From Rhodococcus sp. 06-462-5 (GTDB lineage: Bacteria; Actinomycetota; Actinomycetes; Mycobacteriales; Mycobacteriaceae): a stretch of DNA of 64,000 nt. This document shows positions 25,710 through 33,439 of the stretch, one piece after another. The stretch lies in the NCBI RefSeq assembly GCF_002258315.1, contig NZ_NOYD01000048.1:1-64000 (forward strand). Direction: 5' to 3'. The translations under genes were made by a program, and so were the position numbers. Numbering within the stretch: position 1 is the stretch's first letter; each line of letters begins with the position of its first letter. Under the pieces are notes generated by a model. That model did no database searches and had not been told where the DNA came from. It was given only the letters and a program-made list of their open reading frames with translations.

Positions 25710-25730
25710 GCGTAATGCGCTGTTTACCGC
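25710..25730. promoter_or_regulatory. Operator C, GCGTAA-N8-TTACCGC
   Basis: Third copy of the island operator, with the right arm changed by one inserted C. It is 79 bp before the ATG of the detached Dpp ATPase, nearly the same distance as operators A and B from their genes. A weaker similar element (CTTAA-N9-TTACG) lies at about 25648-25666, closer to the GntR start. Confidence 0.65.
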
Positions 25731-25808
25731 CGACGCGGCTCTGGGAAACACCGTGCCGCGACCATGGACACCGTACTCAAATCGACGGCGTATCGGCAGG
25801 AGTTTCCT

Positions 25809-26726
25809 ATGACGACAACCGCAGAGCGAGAATCGCTTTCGCTTTCCAGGCGCGATCATGACACCGATGACTACTCGCTGGTAACCGACCGGCCGGTTCT
25901 CGGTGTCGAGGATCTCACTGTGACGTACGGAACCGGTGACTCTGCGGTGGTCGCGGTGAGGAAGGCATCGTTCGAGATTGCACCCGGTGAGCGAGTTGCT
26001 CTGGTGGGTGAATCGGGTTCGGGGAAGTCGACCTTGGCCATGACGATCGCGGGATTGCTCGACGTATCGGCGGGCGCAACAGTCGAATCGACGCGTCTCG
26101 AATTCGAGGGTAGCCCGGCCCGGCCGGAGACCGGTCGCAGCGTGCCACGGCGCACCGACGGAATTGCGATGGTGTTTCAGGACGCCATGACGGCACTCGA
26201 TCCGGTGTGGACCATCGGGGGCCAGTTCAAGCACGTGCTCGCGGGAGCGGGAATCAAGGGCAGGCGTGAGCGTGCGGATACGACCGCGTACTGGCTGAAC
26301 AAGGTCGGGCTGTCCGACACGAAGCGGGTGATGCGGAGTCGGCCGTACGAGTTGTCCGGCGGAATGCGGCAACGGGTGATGACGGCTCTGGCTTTGTGCG
26401 GGTCTCCGCGACTGCTGATTGCCGACGAGCCGACCAGCGCGCTCGATGCATCTCTTGCTCGCGGAACGATGGAGCTGCTGCAGAACCTGACCCAGGAGCA
26501 GGGGACTGCGCTGCTCATCGTCAGTCACGACATCAAGCTGTGCCTCGAGTTCTCCGACACGATGCTGGTTATGTACCGGGGTGAGTTGGTGGAGCAGAAG
26601 GCGTCCGCGGAGATCGTCGCGACCGCGACGCATCCGTACACCAAGGGGCTGCTGGGTTGCGTGCCCACGCTCGCGAATCGCTCGGCGTCGAGACTTCCCG
26701 TGCTCCGGGATTTCATGACTGCCTGA
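25809..26726 (+). CDS. Dpp/Opp-type ABC transporter ATPase (DppD position)
   Basis: A 305-aa ATPase of the DppD/OppD class. It has Walker A GESGSGKST (67-75), Gln124 (MVFQDAMTALDPVWTIG), LSGGM (182-186), Walker B LLIADE (202-207) and His240, plus the C-terminal HPYTKGLL typical of peptide-transporter ATPases. ATG 25809 has CAGGAG 6 nt upstream. No permease or binding protein is nearby; it is the missing partner of the DppF-like ATPase at 9200. A palindrome overlaps its stop codon. The separation from the rest of the operon suggests later insertion of the monooxygenase block or a rearrangement. Confidence 0.9.
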   Translation: MTTTAERESLSLSRRDHDTDDYSLVTDRPVLGVEDLTVTYGTGDSAVVAVRKASFEIAPGERVALVGESGSGKSTLAMTIAGLLDVSAGATVESTRLEFEGSPARPETGRSVPRRTDGIAMVFQDAMTALDPVWTIGGQFKHVLAGAGIKGRRERADTTAYWLNKVGLSDTKRVMRSRPYELSGGMRQRVMTALALCGSPRLLIADEPTSALDASLARGTMELLQNLTQEQGTALLIVSHDIKLCLEFSDTMLVMYRGELVEQKASAEIVATATHPYTKGLLGCVPTLANRSASRLPVLRDFMTA

Positions 26727-26739
26727 CCCGCCGGGTCAG
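26723..26739. terminator. Palindrome over the stop codon, possible terminator
   Basis: CTGACCCG-C-CGGGTCAG, 8-bp arms around one base; as RNA it would form a short GC hairpin with a 5-nt loop. It covers the ATPase stop on one strand and the stop of the lipoprotein remnant on the other. Confidence 0.5.
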
Positions 26740-26885
26740 TTCCAGGTCGCGTGCTGCATTGACAGCACAAACCCGTGTCCGTCGCCCGCGTCGCAGATCA
26801 TGGCCTCGACACGTGAGTAACAGCTGTAGCCGTTGAACGAGATGGATGTGTTGCATTCCAACGAATGTTCGTCTTCGATGAAACG
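26736..26885 (-). pseudogene. C-terminal remnant of a 36-38 kb-type lipoprotein gene
   Basis: The last 45 or so codons on this strand (NTSISFNGYSCYSR, VEAMICDAG, GHGFVLSMQ) nearly match the C-termini of the two lipoproteins encoded at 36212 and 36850 (CYSRVEAMICDAG, GHGFVLSMQQATSN). Upstream the similarity ends at about 26885; no signal peptide, SPSGNIYC block or start is present. It is therefore a truncated copy, stranded next to the foreign segment that begins here. Confidence 0.8.
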
Positions 26886-26927
26886 GGGTGAATTGACAAC
26901 GAAACCTCGACGGCTAGGAAGGTAAAC

Positions 26928-27137
26928 GTGGGTGGCGGGGCGTCGAGCTGCATCTACTCTCCGACGAACACGAGCATCGTCACCTATCTGGTGTCGGCTC
27001 ATGGCATCCCGGTTGGATCGACTATCGACTCGGACACCATCGGAGTGAAGGTGCCCAAGCTCGACCCAGTGGATGCGCTCACGCGTGAAGCAGTGAGAAT
27101 CGGCTCGACGAACTGCACGAACGGTCTCGGCGCCTAG
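26928..27137 (+). CDS. Small hypothetical protein, 69 aa
   Basis: GTG 26928 follows GGAAGG by 6 nt and opens a 69-codon frame with the strongly G/C-ending codons of native genes (SIVTYLVSAHGIPVGSTI, VPKLDPVDALTREAV). No signal peptide, membrane segment or known family. It lies at the left edge of the foreign segment and could be a complete small protein or a fragment of a longer one. Confidence 0.4.
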   Translation: MGGGASSCIYSPTNTSIVTYLVSAHGIPVGSTIDSDTIGVKVPKLDPVDALTREAVRIGSTNCTNGLGA

Positions 27138-27161
27138 CAAGCTGGCCGATATGATCTCGCG

Positions 27162-27926
27162 GTGATCCTTCTGAACCAGCCGCCGCCAAGCGGCGTTCCC
27201 GCAGTCCCAACCGAGGCAGTCCCAGACCCATCACCGATAATCATCACTCCGCCCGATGTCATTATCAACACACCGATGCCTGACTTGCCGGGATGGGCGA
27301 TCCCACTAATTGCCGGAGTATTCACGATTCTTGGTGTTGCCATAAGTTGGTTTGGTAATAAATCCCTGCAAGCGCAGAAGAATGCTGCAGACCAGAAGAG
27401 AGAAATCAACAGGACCGCGAGAGAGTGGGCCGACACAGTACTAAAAGAGACTGGCAAGATCGCAGCATGGGCTTTAAAGCAAGAGACTAGGACCTACAAG
27501 AAGCCGATGCGTGAAGCGATACGCGAGATACCAGGCCTTGTTCAAAACCTCTCAGAAGCCATTGGAGACCCCGAAATGCACGCCCCTGCATCTGTGGCCG
27601 ATGCCGGGAAAGCGCTCATCGCACATGCCTATATTATGGTAATGCCAATATGGCACGAAGAGGTTAATGCCGAAAACAGGCTTGAATACTATTCAAAACG
27701 GCAGGCGCTTGTTAACGCCGTACGCGATTTGGACGGTCTTCCTGCCATAGCGAATAAAGTCACAGAGATCCAACCATATTCAGAGCATAAGAAGACAATC
27801 ATGGAACAGACGGGTTTTATGGAAAGCTTGATCTACAAATACGAAGAGGAGGTTGCTGAACAGGAAGTGATCCGAAAGCAACAGACCGAAAAAGAGAATG
27901 CCGAGGGGGAGTCTGACTCCAAGTAA
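27162..27926 (+). CDS. Membrane-anchored coiled-coil protein, phage- or element-like
   Basis: A 254-aa protein of unknown function. A Pro-rich N-terminus (about 1-40) precedes one membrane span (WAIPLIAGVFTILGVAISWF, about 44-63). The rest is a charged helical region ending in a Glu/Lys-rich coiled coil (YEEEVAEQEVIRKQQTEKE). Its base composition is clearly more AT-rich than the neighbours and uses codons such as ATA, AGA and TTA-like choices that native genes here avoid, so it was probably acquired horizontally. The GTG start lacks a good ribosome site. A terminator-like hairpin follows 3 bp after the stop. Confidence 0.7.
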   Translation: MILLNQPPPSGVPAVPTEAVPDPSPIIITPPDVIINTPMPDLPGWAIPLIAGVFTILGVAISWFGNKSLQAQKNAADQKREINRTAREWADTVLKETGKIAAWALKQETRTYKKPMREAIREIPGLVQNLSEAIGDPEMHAPASVADAGKALIAHAYIMVMPIWHEEVNAENRLEYYSKRQALVNAVRDLDGLPAIANKVTEIQPYSEHKKTIMEQTGFMESLIYKYEEEVAEQEVIRKQQTEKENAEGESDSK

Positions 27927-27928
27927 AC

Positions 27929-27949
27929 ACCGCCTTCATCGGGCGGTTT
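27929..27949 (+). terminator. Rho-independent-type terminator
   Basis: ACCGCC-N7-GGCGGT followed by TTTCGTGTGTT, immediately after the stop codon at 27926. It has a compact GC stem with a T-rich tail. Confidence 0.75.
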
Positions 27950-28128
27950 CGTGTGTTGCATTGCGTTGCGTCCCAACGTCGCCTGTGATGAAGTGGATGA
28001 TTTGGGCCATGCAATGAACTCGGCGACTTCCTGGGCAGTCTTTTGACCTTCCGCCTTTGCATCAGCCTTGATGTTGTCAGCTTCGAACTTCTCGTCATCT
28101 AGGAATTGTCGGGCATTCAGGACGTTCC
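27950..28128 (-). other. Gene-free stretch with a reverse-strand coding-like remnant
   Basis: No intact gene. On the reverse strand, bases about 28110-27965 read as a hydrophilic helix-like peptide (ARQFLDDEKFEAD, AEGQKTAQEVAEFIAW) with no start signal and a frame that runs into the terminator region. It is probably the residue of a phage-type structural gene. Confidence 0.3.
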
Positions 28129-28386
28129 GAAAAGTTAGTCGAGATCCGTAACGCCGTGAAGTCCAAGGCTGCCGACTTGGTTGACGGCGCAATAGACCGC
28201 GTCTATAACCGCGTCACGAATGTTCGTTAATTCTTTGACGAAAACGCAGCAAAAAGCCCCGTTTTCACTTGGCAAGAGCTTGAGACTCTGGCAAAGCAGT
28301 ACATGATTGCGAACGGTTACCCGGACGCAAGAACGACGGCCCCTGGCGCGGATGGTTGGATAGATATTGATCTACAACCGCAGTAG
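28129..28386 (+). pseudogene. Phage-like gene fragment with in-frame stop
   Basis: One forward frame reads as protein on both sides of a TAA at 28228-28230: before it EKLVEIRNAVKSKAADLVDG…, after it FFDENAAKSPVFTW…WIDIDLQPQ, ending at TAG 28384-28386. Both halves have protein-like composition and no start codon with a ribosome site is seen. It looks like the end of a phage or element gene broken by a nonsense mutation. The family is not recognised. Confidence 0.45.
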
Positions 28387-28430
28387 CGCAGGTGAAGCAC
28401 ACTAGGTCTCCAGTCGGCAGACCAGATTAA

Positions 28431-28577
28431 CAGCGTTTATACGGGGTCTCCTGCTCTCTGAACAAGGTGGCGCTCTTCTTCTCGGCGAATGGCTACAGTC
28501 TGGATGCGCGAGCGTGGGCTGATCAGTACGGCGTGGAACTTCACGAGTTCGACCATCGACTAGCCAAGTTCCGATAA
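28431..28577 (+). pseudogene. C-terminal fragment of an Mrr-like restriction endonuclease
   Basis: Between an in-frame TAA at 28428 and TAA 28575-28577 the frame reads KVALFFSANGYSLDARAWAD followed by GVELHEFD. This is the characteristic last beta-strand and helix of Mrr_cat-type restriction endonucleases (x-A-L-F-x-T/S-x-x-G-Y/F-S/T-x-D-A-x-x-x-A). The nuclease core is missing, so it is a remnant. Its end overlaps the 3-prime end of the next reverse-strand gene. Confidence 0.5.
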
Positions 28578-29069
28578 ACCGCGCGGGCGACTCACGCGTT
28601 GGTAAGCCTCAGTCATATCCAACTGCTGCACTTCCGGGTGGGTTAGCAGCCTGTCTGTCAGCGTAATGATGCGCCCATTGACGTATGTCCTCACCGAGAA
28701 GAGCTCCTCCACTACTTCGCGGTTCATCCGTATCGTATTTGTAAGTTGGAAGTCCGCGTCGAACATAACGATCACCACCGAATCGTATTCGTCGTCTCGG
28801 ATCGGGCTCACATTCCGTCGAGTACGAGTTCCTGCTTGTCGGACTCCCTTGACTTGGACGCGTTCGCCGCTGTCCGTCAGAACGTCCCACCCCTTCTGGG
28901 CAAACGATCCCCGCGTTCCGCCGAAGTGTTCATGAACAATGGCTTCTGCGAGGTCCCCCACCGGGTTGTTGTTCGTCCGCAGGATGTCTCGCGCCTGGAG
29001 CTCTGTCATCGTCCCTGCCCATAGACTGAGGAGTTCCTGAACCGTCATGGAAGTAAGATTGTGCGGCAT
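28560..29069 (-). CDS. Putative PD-(D/E)xK-type nuclease of a defence pair
   Basis: A 169-aa protein. After an alpha-helical first 30 residues it has NPVGDLAEAIVHEHFGGT, the helix that begins many restriction-endonuclease-like folds, then KGWDVLTDSGERVQVKGVR, which supplies the D…(E)-x-K-type catalytic core (D, Q-V-K). The C-terminal half resembles small nuclease-like proteins without a named function. It is preceded by the Abi-type gene with a 9-bp gap, so the two form one operon. Fold assignment is by motif only. Confidence 0.6.
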   Translation of the reverse strand: MPHNLTSMTVQELLSLWAGTMTELQARDILRTNNNPVGDLAEAIVHEHFGGTRGSFAQKGWDVLTDSGERVQVKGVRQAGTRTRRNVSPIRDDEYDSVVIVMFDADFQLTNTIRMNREVVEELFSVRTYVNGRIITLTDRLLTHPEVQQLDMTEAYQRVSRPRGLSELG

Positions 29070-29078
29070 GGGCGGAGT

Positions 29079-29906
29079 CTAAGCGGATTGCTTCTGCACT
29101 TTCCGCCATGGTGCTGCGGGGTCTTCGAGTGTGTCGAGCATCAGCTGGCACCACATGAACGCAGCGTTGAATGCAAGGGATGCGTGACGTTCTCCCAGCC
29201 CCGACTTCCTTGTTGCTTCACCGTGGCCGGTCCCATGAGTGTTGCGGAGTTCTGCCACTCCGATGGCCACTGAGGAAGCACCGCCGAGTATCCGCTTCAC
29301 GCTGGCGGCGTTGTCCGGTCCACTTGCCACACCAGATGCTGCGAGACCAAGAGACTCCTGCGACCGATTGATGAGAGCTTTGATCGAATCGTCTCTCGTG
29401 TATGCGATCTTCTGCGCATCGAGTACTACCTTGGCAGTGCTTTCGATCAGTTCCTTGGCACTCCCGATTACCTGCTCAGGATCTCCCGGTAGTGCACGTT
29501 GAATGCGATCTAGATGCGCTTCGATGGCTGACGCGTCAGTAAGATTGGAGAGCGACTGAGACGGGAACGTACGAGTTGTCGACTCGATAGCCCCCGTTTC
29601 GACGTTGTAGGTGAAGCCATCACGAGCGAGCGACTTCCAGAACTTTTCCGTGTACTCCCCTTCAAAATCGCCGACTATTCGTTCCATGGCACGGAGGGCC
29701 TTCTGTACGTTGCTGTAGTCAGACCACCTGACGCTGGACATGTACTCCTGGGCGCAGGTGCGGCGTTCGCTGCTGTCGACGTACTGACAATCTGGGTCGG
29801 GAGGAAAGCCTTCATCTTGAAACGCCGTCCTGATGATGCCGATGGTGCTCGCTGTCGCCAGGTCTCTAAACAGCCCCCGTGTCGTCGTGGATATCAAATC
29901 AGCCAT
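29079..29906 (-). CDS. Abortive-infection family protein (Abi_C-like)
   Basis: A 275-aa cytoplasmic protein. The C-terminal third contains SSVAIGVAELRNTHGTGHG, the LRN-x-x-G-x-x-HG motif of the Abi_C (abortive infection C-terminal) domain, preceded by the conserved AKELIESTAKVVLD helix. The N-terminal half is a family-typical helical region without enzymatic motifs. ATG 29906 has AGAGGGG about 8 nt upstream. It leads a two-gene operon with the putative nuclease at 28560, consistent with a small phage-defence pair inside a foreign segment. Confidence 0.8.
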   Translation of the reverse strand: MADLISTTTRGLFRDLATASTIGIIRTAFQDEGFPPDPDCQYVDSSERRTCAQEYMSSVRWSDYSNVQKALRAMERIVGDFEGEYTEKFWKSLARDGFTYNVETGAIESTTRTFPSQSLSNLTDASAIEAHLDRIQRALPGDPEQVIGSAKELIESTAKVVLDAQKIAYTRDDSIKALINRSQESLGLAASGVASGPDNAASVKRILGGASSVAIGVAELRNTHGTGHGEATRKSGLGERHASLAFNAAFMWCQLMLDTLEDPAAPWRKVQKQSA

Positions 29907-30075
29907 CGTCGTACCCCTCTCACCGCAACGAGGTCGATCTCGTCACCTGTTCAGTAGGTGATGATTTTAGTGGCGGACAACGACAATTACTTGCCTGCTC
30001 CGTACGACCTTTGTACCTGGAGGCTGCTGCATAGGATGTGCCGAATGCTCTGTTGGCGGGCTGAACGGAATGACC

Positions 30076-31224
30076 TCATCGTGAAGTTGCGGCGGCCAGT
30101 CCCTCGTAGGTTGCGCGCACGTACTGCTCGGCTCGGTCGGAGCCGATGATTCCGGGACCCATTCGGTTCATCACGTAGGAGATGGTCAGCTTCGAGTCCG
30201 GGTGCAGAACGGTCAGCGATCCGCCCCAGCCGCCCCAGAAGCAGACCTTGCCGTCGGGGATGTAGGGCATCGATTCGGGCTGTGGCAGAGCGAAACCCAG
30301 ACCGAAGCGCAACGGAATGCTCAGGGCCAGATCGACCCCGTCGGATTGCTCCTCGAAGATCGTGTCGATTGTCTCCGGGCTCAGCAGTCGTACGCCGTCC
30401 ACGGTTCCGCCTCGGGAGATGACGGACAGGATTCTCGCGACCGATCGGGCATTGCCGTGCCCGTTCAGTGCGCCCATGTCCGCGGCGCGCCACGCCGCGG
30501 TGTTCGCCGACGAGGCCTGCACCAACGGTCCGAGAAAGGTCCTGCGACGCACCATGGTCGGATCTGGCACGCCATCATCGGTCGGCGGTGTTGGCGGTAC
30601 GACGTCGGCGATCCGATCCCAGTCGGTCTCGGCGGCACCGATCTGGAAGTCGGCACCGAGGGGGCCGGCGACCTCCTCGGCCACGAACTGCCGCAACGAT
30701 GTTCCGGTGACACGGCGGACGACTTCCCCGATCAGGTGGCCCTGGCTGGCCGCGTGATAACCCGAGGTGGTCCGCGAATCCCACCACGGTGCCTGCGCCG
30801 CCAGCCGCGAGGTGGAGAGTTCCCAGTCGTACAGGTCCTCTTCGCTGAACGGTCGGTCCCAGCCCGAGACCCCGGAGGTGTGCGACAACAGGTTCCGGAT
30901 CGCGATGTCGTCCTTACCTGCGGCCGCGAACTCGGGCCAGTACGACGCCACCGGCGCATCGGGATCGACCAACCCACGGTCGATCAGCATCAATGCCGCC
31001 AGACACGTCACCATTTTCGTCGTCGACCACACGTTGGTGATCGTGTCCGACTCCCACGGCAAGCGACGTTCGGTGTCGCGATGGCCGCCCCACAGGTCGA
31101 CGGCGGTGTGGCCGTCGATGTCGACCACGATGGATGCGCCCAGTTCTGCACCGCTGTCGAGGTTGGCGCTCAACGCGTCTCGTACCGCGGTGAAGCGTGC
31201 GTCGCAGTGACCGTCAATCGCCAT
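30076..31224 (-). CDS. Serine hydrolase, beta-lactamase/family VIII esterase fold
   Basis: A 382-aa cytoplasmic protein (no signal peptide) of the class-C beta-lactamase-like esterase family (EstB type). The nucleophile motif is STTK at 67-70, the Tyr motif is SGYHAASQG near 150, and the C-terminal FWGGWGGS replaces the KTG box. Such enzymes hydrolyse short esters. Start ATG 31224 overlaps the TetR gene end by 11 nt; GTG 31233 is an alternative. As part of an operon with an acyl-CoA ligase and opposite a Baeyer-Villiger monooxygenase, it is a plausible hydrolase for the ester made by that monooxygenase. Confidence 0.88.
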   Translation of the reverse strand: MAIDGHCDARFTAVRDALSANLDSGAELGASIVVDIDGHTAVDLWGGHRDTERRLPWESDTITNVWSTTKMVTCLAALMLIDRGLVDPDAPVASYWPEFAAAGKDDIAIRNLLSHTSGVSGWDRPFSEEDLYDWELSTSRLAAQAPWWDSRTTSGYHAASQGHLIGEVVRRVTGTSLRQFVAEEVAGPLGADFQIGAAETDWDRIADVVPPTPPTDDGVPDPTMVRRRTFLGPLVQASSANTAAWRAADMGALNGHGNARSVARILSVISRGGTVDGVRLLSPETIDTIFEEQSDGVDLALSIPLRFGLGFALPQPESMPYIPDGKVCFWGGWGGSLTVLHPDSKLTISYVMNRMGPGIIGSDRAEQYVRATYEGLAAATSR

Positions 31225-31855
31225 GTGCTGCACCCAGAATGCGGTGGACAGCCAGTTCGACGTATCCGTCGGCGACGTCCTCGATGCTCAGCTCGCCGCC
31301 GTCGTGGAACCAGTTGCTGATGCCGTTGAGCATGTCGGTCAAGGCGAACGACGCCAGTCGCGCGTCCGGGACGGTGAATTCACCGCTGCGCATTCCGGCG
31401 GTGATCACGTCGCGGACGCGTCGTTGGTACTGGCGGCGGTAGTCCTCGATGACGGTGCGGTGCTCAGGGGTGAGTGAGGCCAACTCGTGCAGGCCGACGA
31501 TGTACTCGACCCGTCGCCGGTTCAGATGCACCAGGTGCGCGCGCACCAGAGACGACAGGCGCTCGGTGGGGGTTCCGGCCGCGTCGAGCAGCGGCAGGTT
31601 CTCCTCGGCCGGTTCCTGCGTGACCGTCAGACAGATCGCGAAGAGGATGTCCTCCTTGGACGGAAAGTGGTGGTAGAGGCTGGCACCCTTGATACCGACG
31701 GCGTCGGCGATGTCGCGCATCCCCACGTTCGAGTAGCCCTCACGCGCAAAGATATTGGCGGCATTGGCGACGATGTCGTCTCGTCGTTGGCGGGTGCGGA
31801 GCTGGCGGGGAAGGGGACTCACATCAGCCGGCTGCGGTGAATGTGGCTGCGTCAT
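31214..31855 (-). CDS. TetR family transcriptional regulator (KstR2-like)
   Basis: A 213-aa repressor. The N-terminal helix-turn-helix is at about 25-70 (FAREGYSNVGMRDIADAVG, GASLYHHFPSKEDI). The ligand domain ends in ALTDMLNGISNWFHDGGELS, the segment typical of the KstR2/TetR_C_33-type regulators that sense acyl-CoA compounds. It overlaps the acyl-CoA ligase stop by 4 nt and the hydrolase start by 11 nt, so it is co-transcribed with both. The palindrome at 34226 is a candidate binding site. Confidence 0.88.
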   Translation of the reverse strand: MTQPHSPQPADVSPLPRQLRTRQRRDDIVANAANIFAREGYSNVGMRDIADAVGIKGASLYHHFPSKEDILFAICLTVTQEPAEENLPLLDAAGTPTERLSSLVRAHLVHLNRRRVEYIVGLHELASLTPEHRTVIEDYRRQYQRRVRDVITAGMRSGEFTVPDARLASFALTDMLNGISNWFHDGGELSIEDVADGYVELAVHRILGAAHGD

Positions 31856-33414
31856 ACGGTTTCCTCGACCGCCGCCAGCAGTCGCAGTTCACGCTTGAGG
31901 ATCTTGCCCTGCGGGTCGACGGGCAGTTCGGCCACGATGTGTACCGACTTCGGGGCCTTGTACGACGCCAACTCGGTGCGGCAGTACTCGATGATCGCGG
32001 CCGGGTCGGCGGTCACACCGTCACGTGCGATGACGAAGGCCGTCACGGCCTCGGACCAGTACGGGTCGGGTACTCCGACGACGGCGGCGCGTAACACGTC
32101 CGGGTGCGTGTGGATGGTGCGTTCCACTTCCTGCGACGACACGTTCATCCCTCCCGACTTGATCATGTCCTTCATCCGATCGTAGAAGAACAGGTTGCCG
32201 TCGGCGTCGATACGGACCATGTCGCCGGTGTGCACCCAGCCGTCCCGGAACACCTCGGCTGTGCGTTCGGGGTCCTTGAAGTAGCCGAGCATCACCGACG
32301 GAGTGCGGCAGAGCAATTCACCGATCTCGCTCTCGTTGCCTGCGGCGTCGACCACCTTGATCTCGAGGTGGGTGACGGGCTTGCCGATCCACGACGCGTC
32401 GCCGTCGGGAATGTCGTCGAGGGTGGAGAACCAGCCCACCGAGCCGAGCTGCGAGAGTTCCGACTGTCCCCAGTAGGTACCCCAGATGGCCTCGGGTGCG
32501 GCGCCGGCCCACGCGCTGATCGTGTGTGGCGACACCTGGCCACCGTAGGTGAGGCAGCGTCGGACCTGGCTCACGGTCTCGGGGCCGAACTGCGCGTCAC
32601 GGGCCAGGGCCAGGTAGAACGTCGGAGTCTGGGCGATGACGGAGATCTTCTCGGCGGCGATGATGCGCAGGGATTGCGCCGGGTCGACTGTTGCCGGCAG
32701 AACGAGCGTGGCACCCATCAGCGTCAAGGTCGTCATCGAGCCGAGTCCGGCGATGGTGTGAAAGGGCATGACGAACAGCCAGGTGTCCTCCGGCCCTGTA
32801 CGCAGGCCCCAGCTCCACGCGGGCGCGGTGGAGATGAGGAAGTTGCGGTGCGGGATCATCACGCCCTTGGGAGCCGCTTCGGTTCCCGAGGTGTAGATGA
32901 CCATCGCGACGTCGTTCTCGTCCATCTCGACGTCCGGCTCGGTGGACGGGGTGTTCGCCGTCAGTGTCTCGTATTCGGACCCAAATGTCACCAGGGTGGT
33001 GGTGTCCGGCTTCACCGAGGAGATGATCTCGGCATAGGCCGGATCGGCCACCACCACAGTCGGTTCCGCGTGTTCGAGCTGGTGCTTCACCTCGGCCGCG
33101 CGGTACATCACGTTGATGCCGGTGAAGGCTGCTCCGGCTTTGAGCGTGCCGTAGTACGCGACCACCACGTCGACGCTGTTGCGAGCCATAGAGGCGACGC
33201 GGTCGCCCGTGGTCACTCCGAGATCGACCAGCAGGTTGGCGAACCGGTTTGCGCGAGAATCGAGTTCGCCGTAGGTCGTGACCTCGCGGGTACCGTCCGC
33301 CGCGTAGCTGATGAATGCGACCTTGTTCGGCTGAGTCCGCGCATGACGACGAAGTTGATCGCCGATGGTGGCGCGGCCGATGGGGGAGCGGTGGTGGATG
33401 GCAGTACCGGGCAC
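31852..33414 (-). CDS. Fatty-acid/aryl-acid CoA ligase (AMP-forming)
   Basis: A 520-aa adenylate-forming acyl-CoA synthetase. The ATP-binding P-loop is YTSGTEAAPKG (174-184), where the usual T-G-x-P-K is T-E-A-A-P-K. Further motifs are WGTYWGQSELS (A5-like), GWVHTGDMVRID and the C-terminal hinge DRMKDMIKSGGMN, with catalytic Lys in PQGKILKREL. GTG 33414 is chosen over the longer frame because CAGGAG lies 6 nt upstream and the protein then begins near the family N-terminus. It lies between a TetR regulator and a nitroreductase. The acid substrate is unknown. Confidence 0.9.
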   Translation of the reverse strand: MPGTAIHHRSPIGRATIGDQLRRHARTQPNKVAFISYAADGTREVTTYGELDSRANRFANLLVDLGVTTGDRVASMARNSVDVVVAYYGTLKAGAAFTGINVMYRAAEVKHQLEHAEPTVVVADPAYAEIISSVKPDTTTLVTFGSEYETLTANTPSTEPDVEMDENDVAMVIYTSGTEAAPKGVMIPHRNFLISTAPAWSWGLRTGPEDTWLFVMPFHTIAGLGSMTTLTLMGATLVLPATVDPAQSLRIIAAEKISVIAQTPTFYLALARDAQFGPETVSQVRRCLTYGGQVSPHTISAWAGAAPEAIWGTYWGQSELSQLGSVGWFSTLDDIPDGDASWIGKPVTHLEIKVVDAAGNESEIGELLCRTPSVMLGYFKDPERTAEVFRDGWVHTGDMVRIDADGNLFFYDRMKDMIKSGGMNVSSQEVERTIHTHPDVLRAAVVGVPDPYWSEAVTAFVIARDGVTADPAAIIEYCRTELASYKAPKSVHIVAELPVDPQGKILKRELRLLAAVEETV

Positions 33415-33439
33415 GGCGGACTCCTGAAGGTTCGAGCTG

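Noticed and set aside
26928..30075. Complete prophage or integrative element with att sites
   Set aside because: No integrase, tRNA or flanking direct repeats were seen; only fragments and a defence pair.
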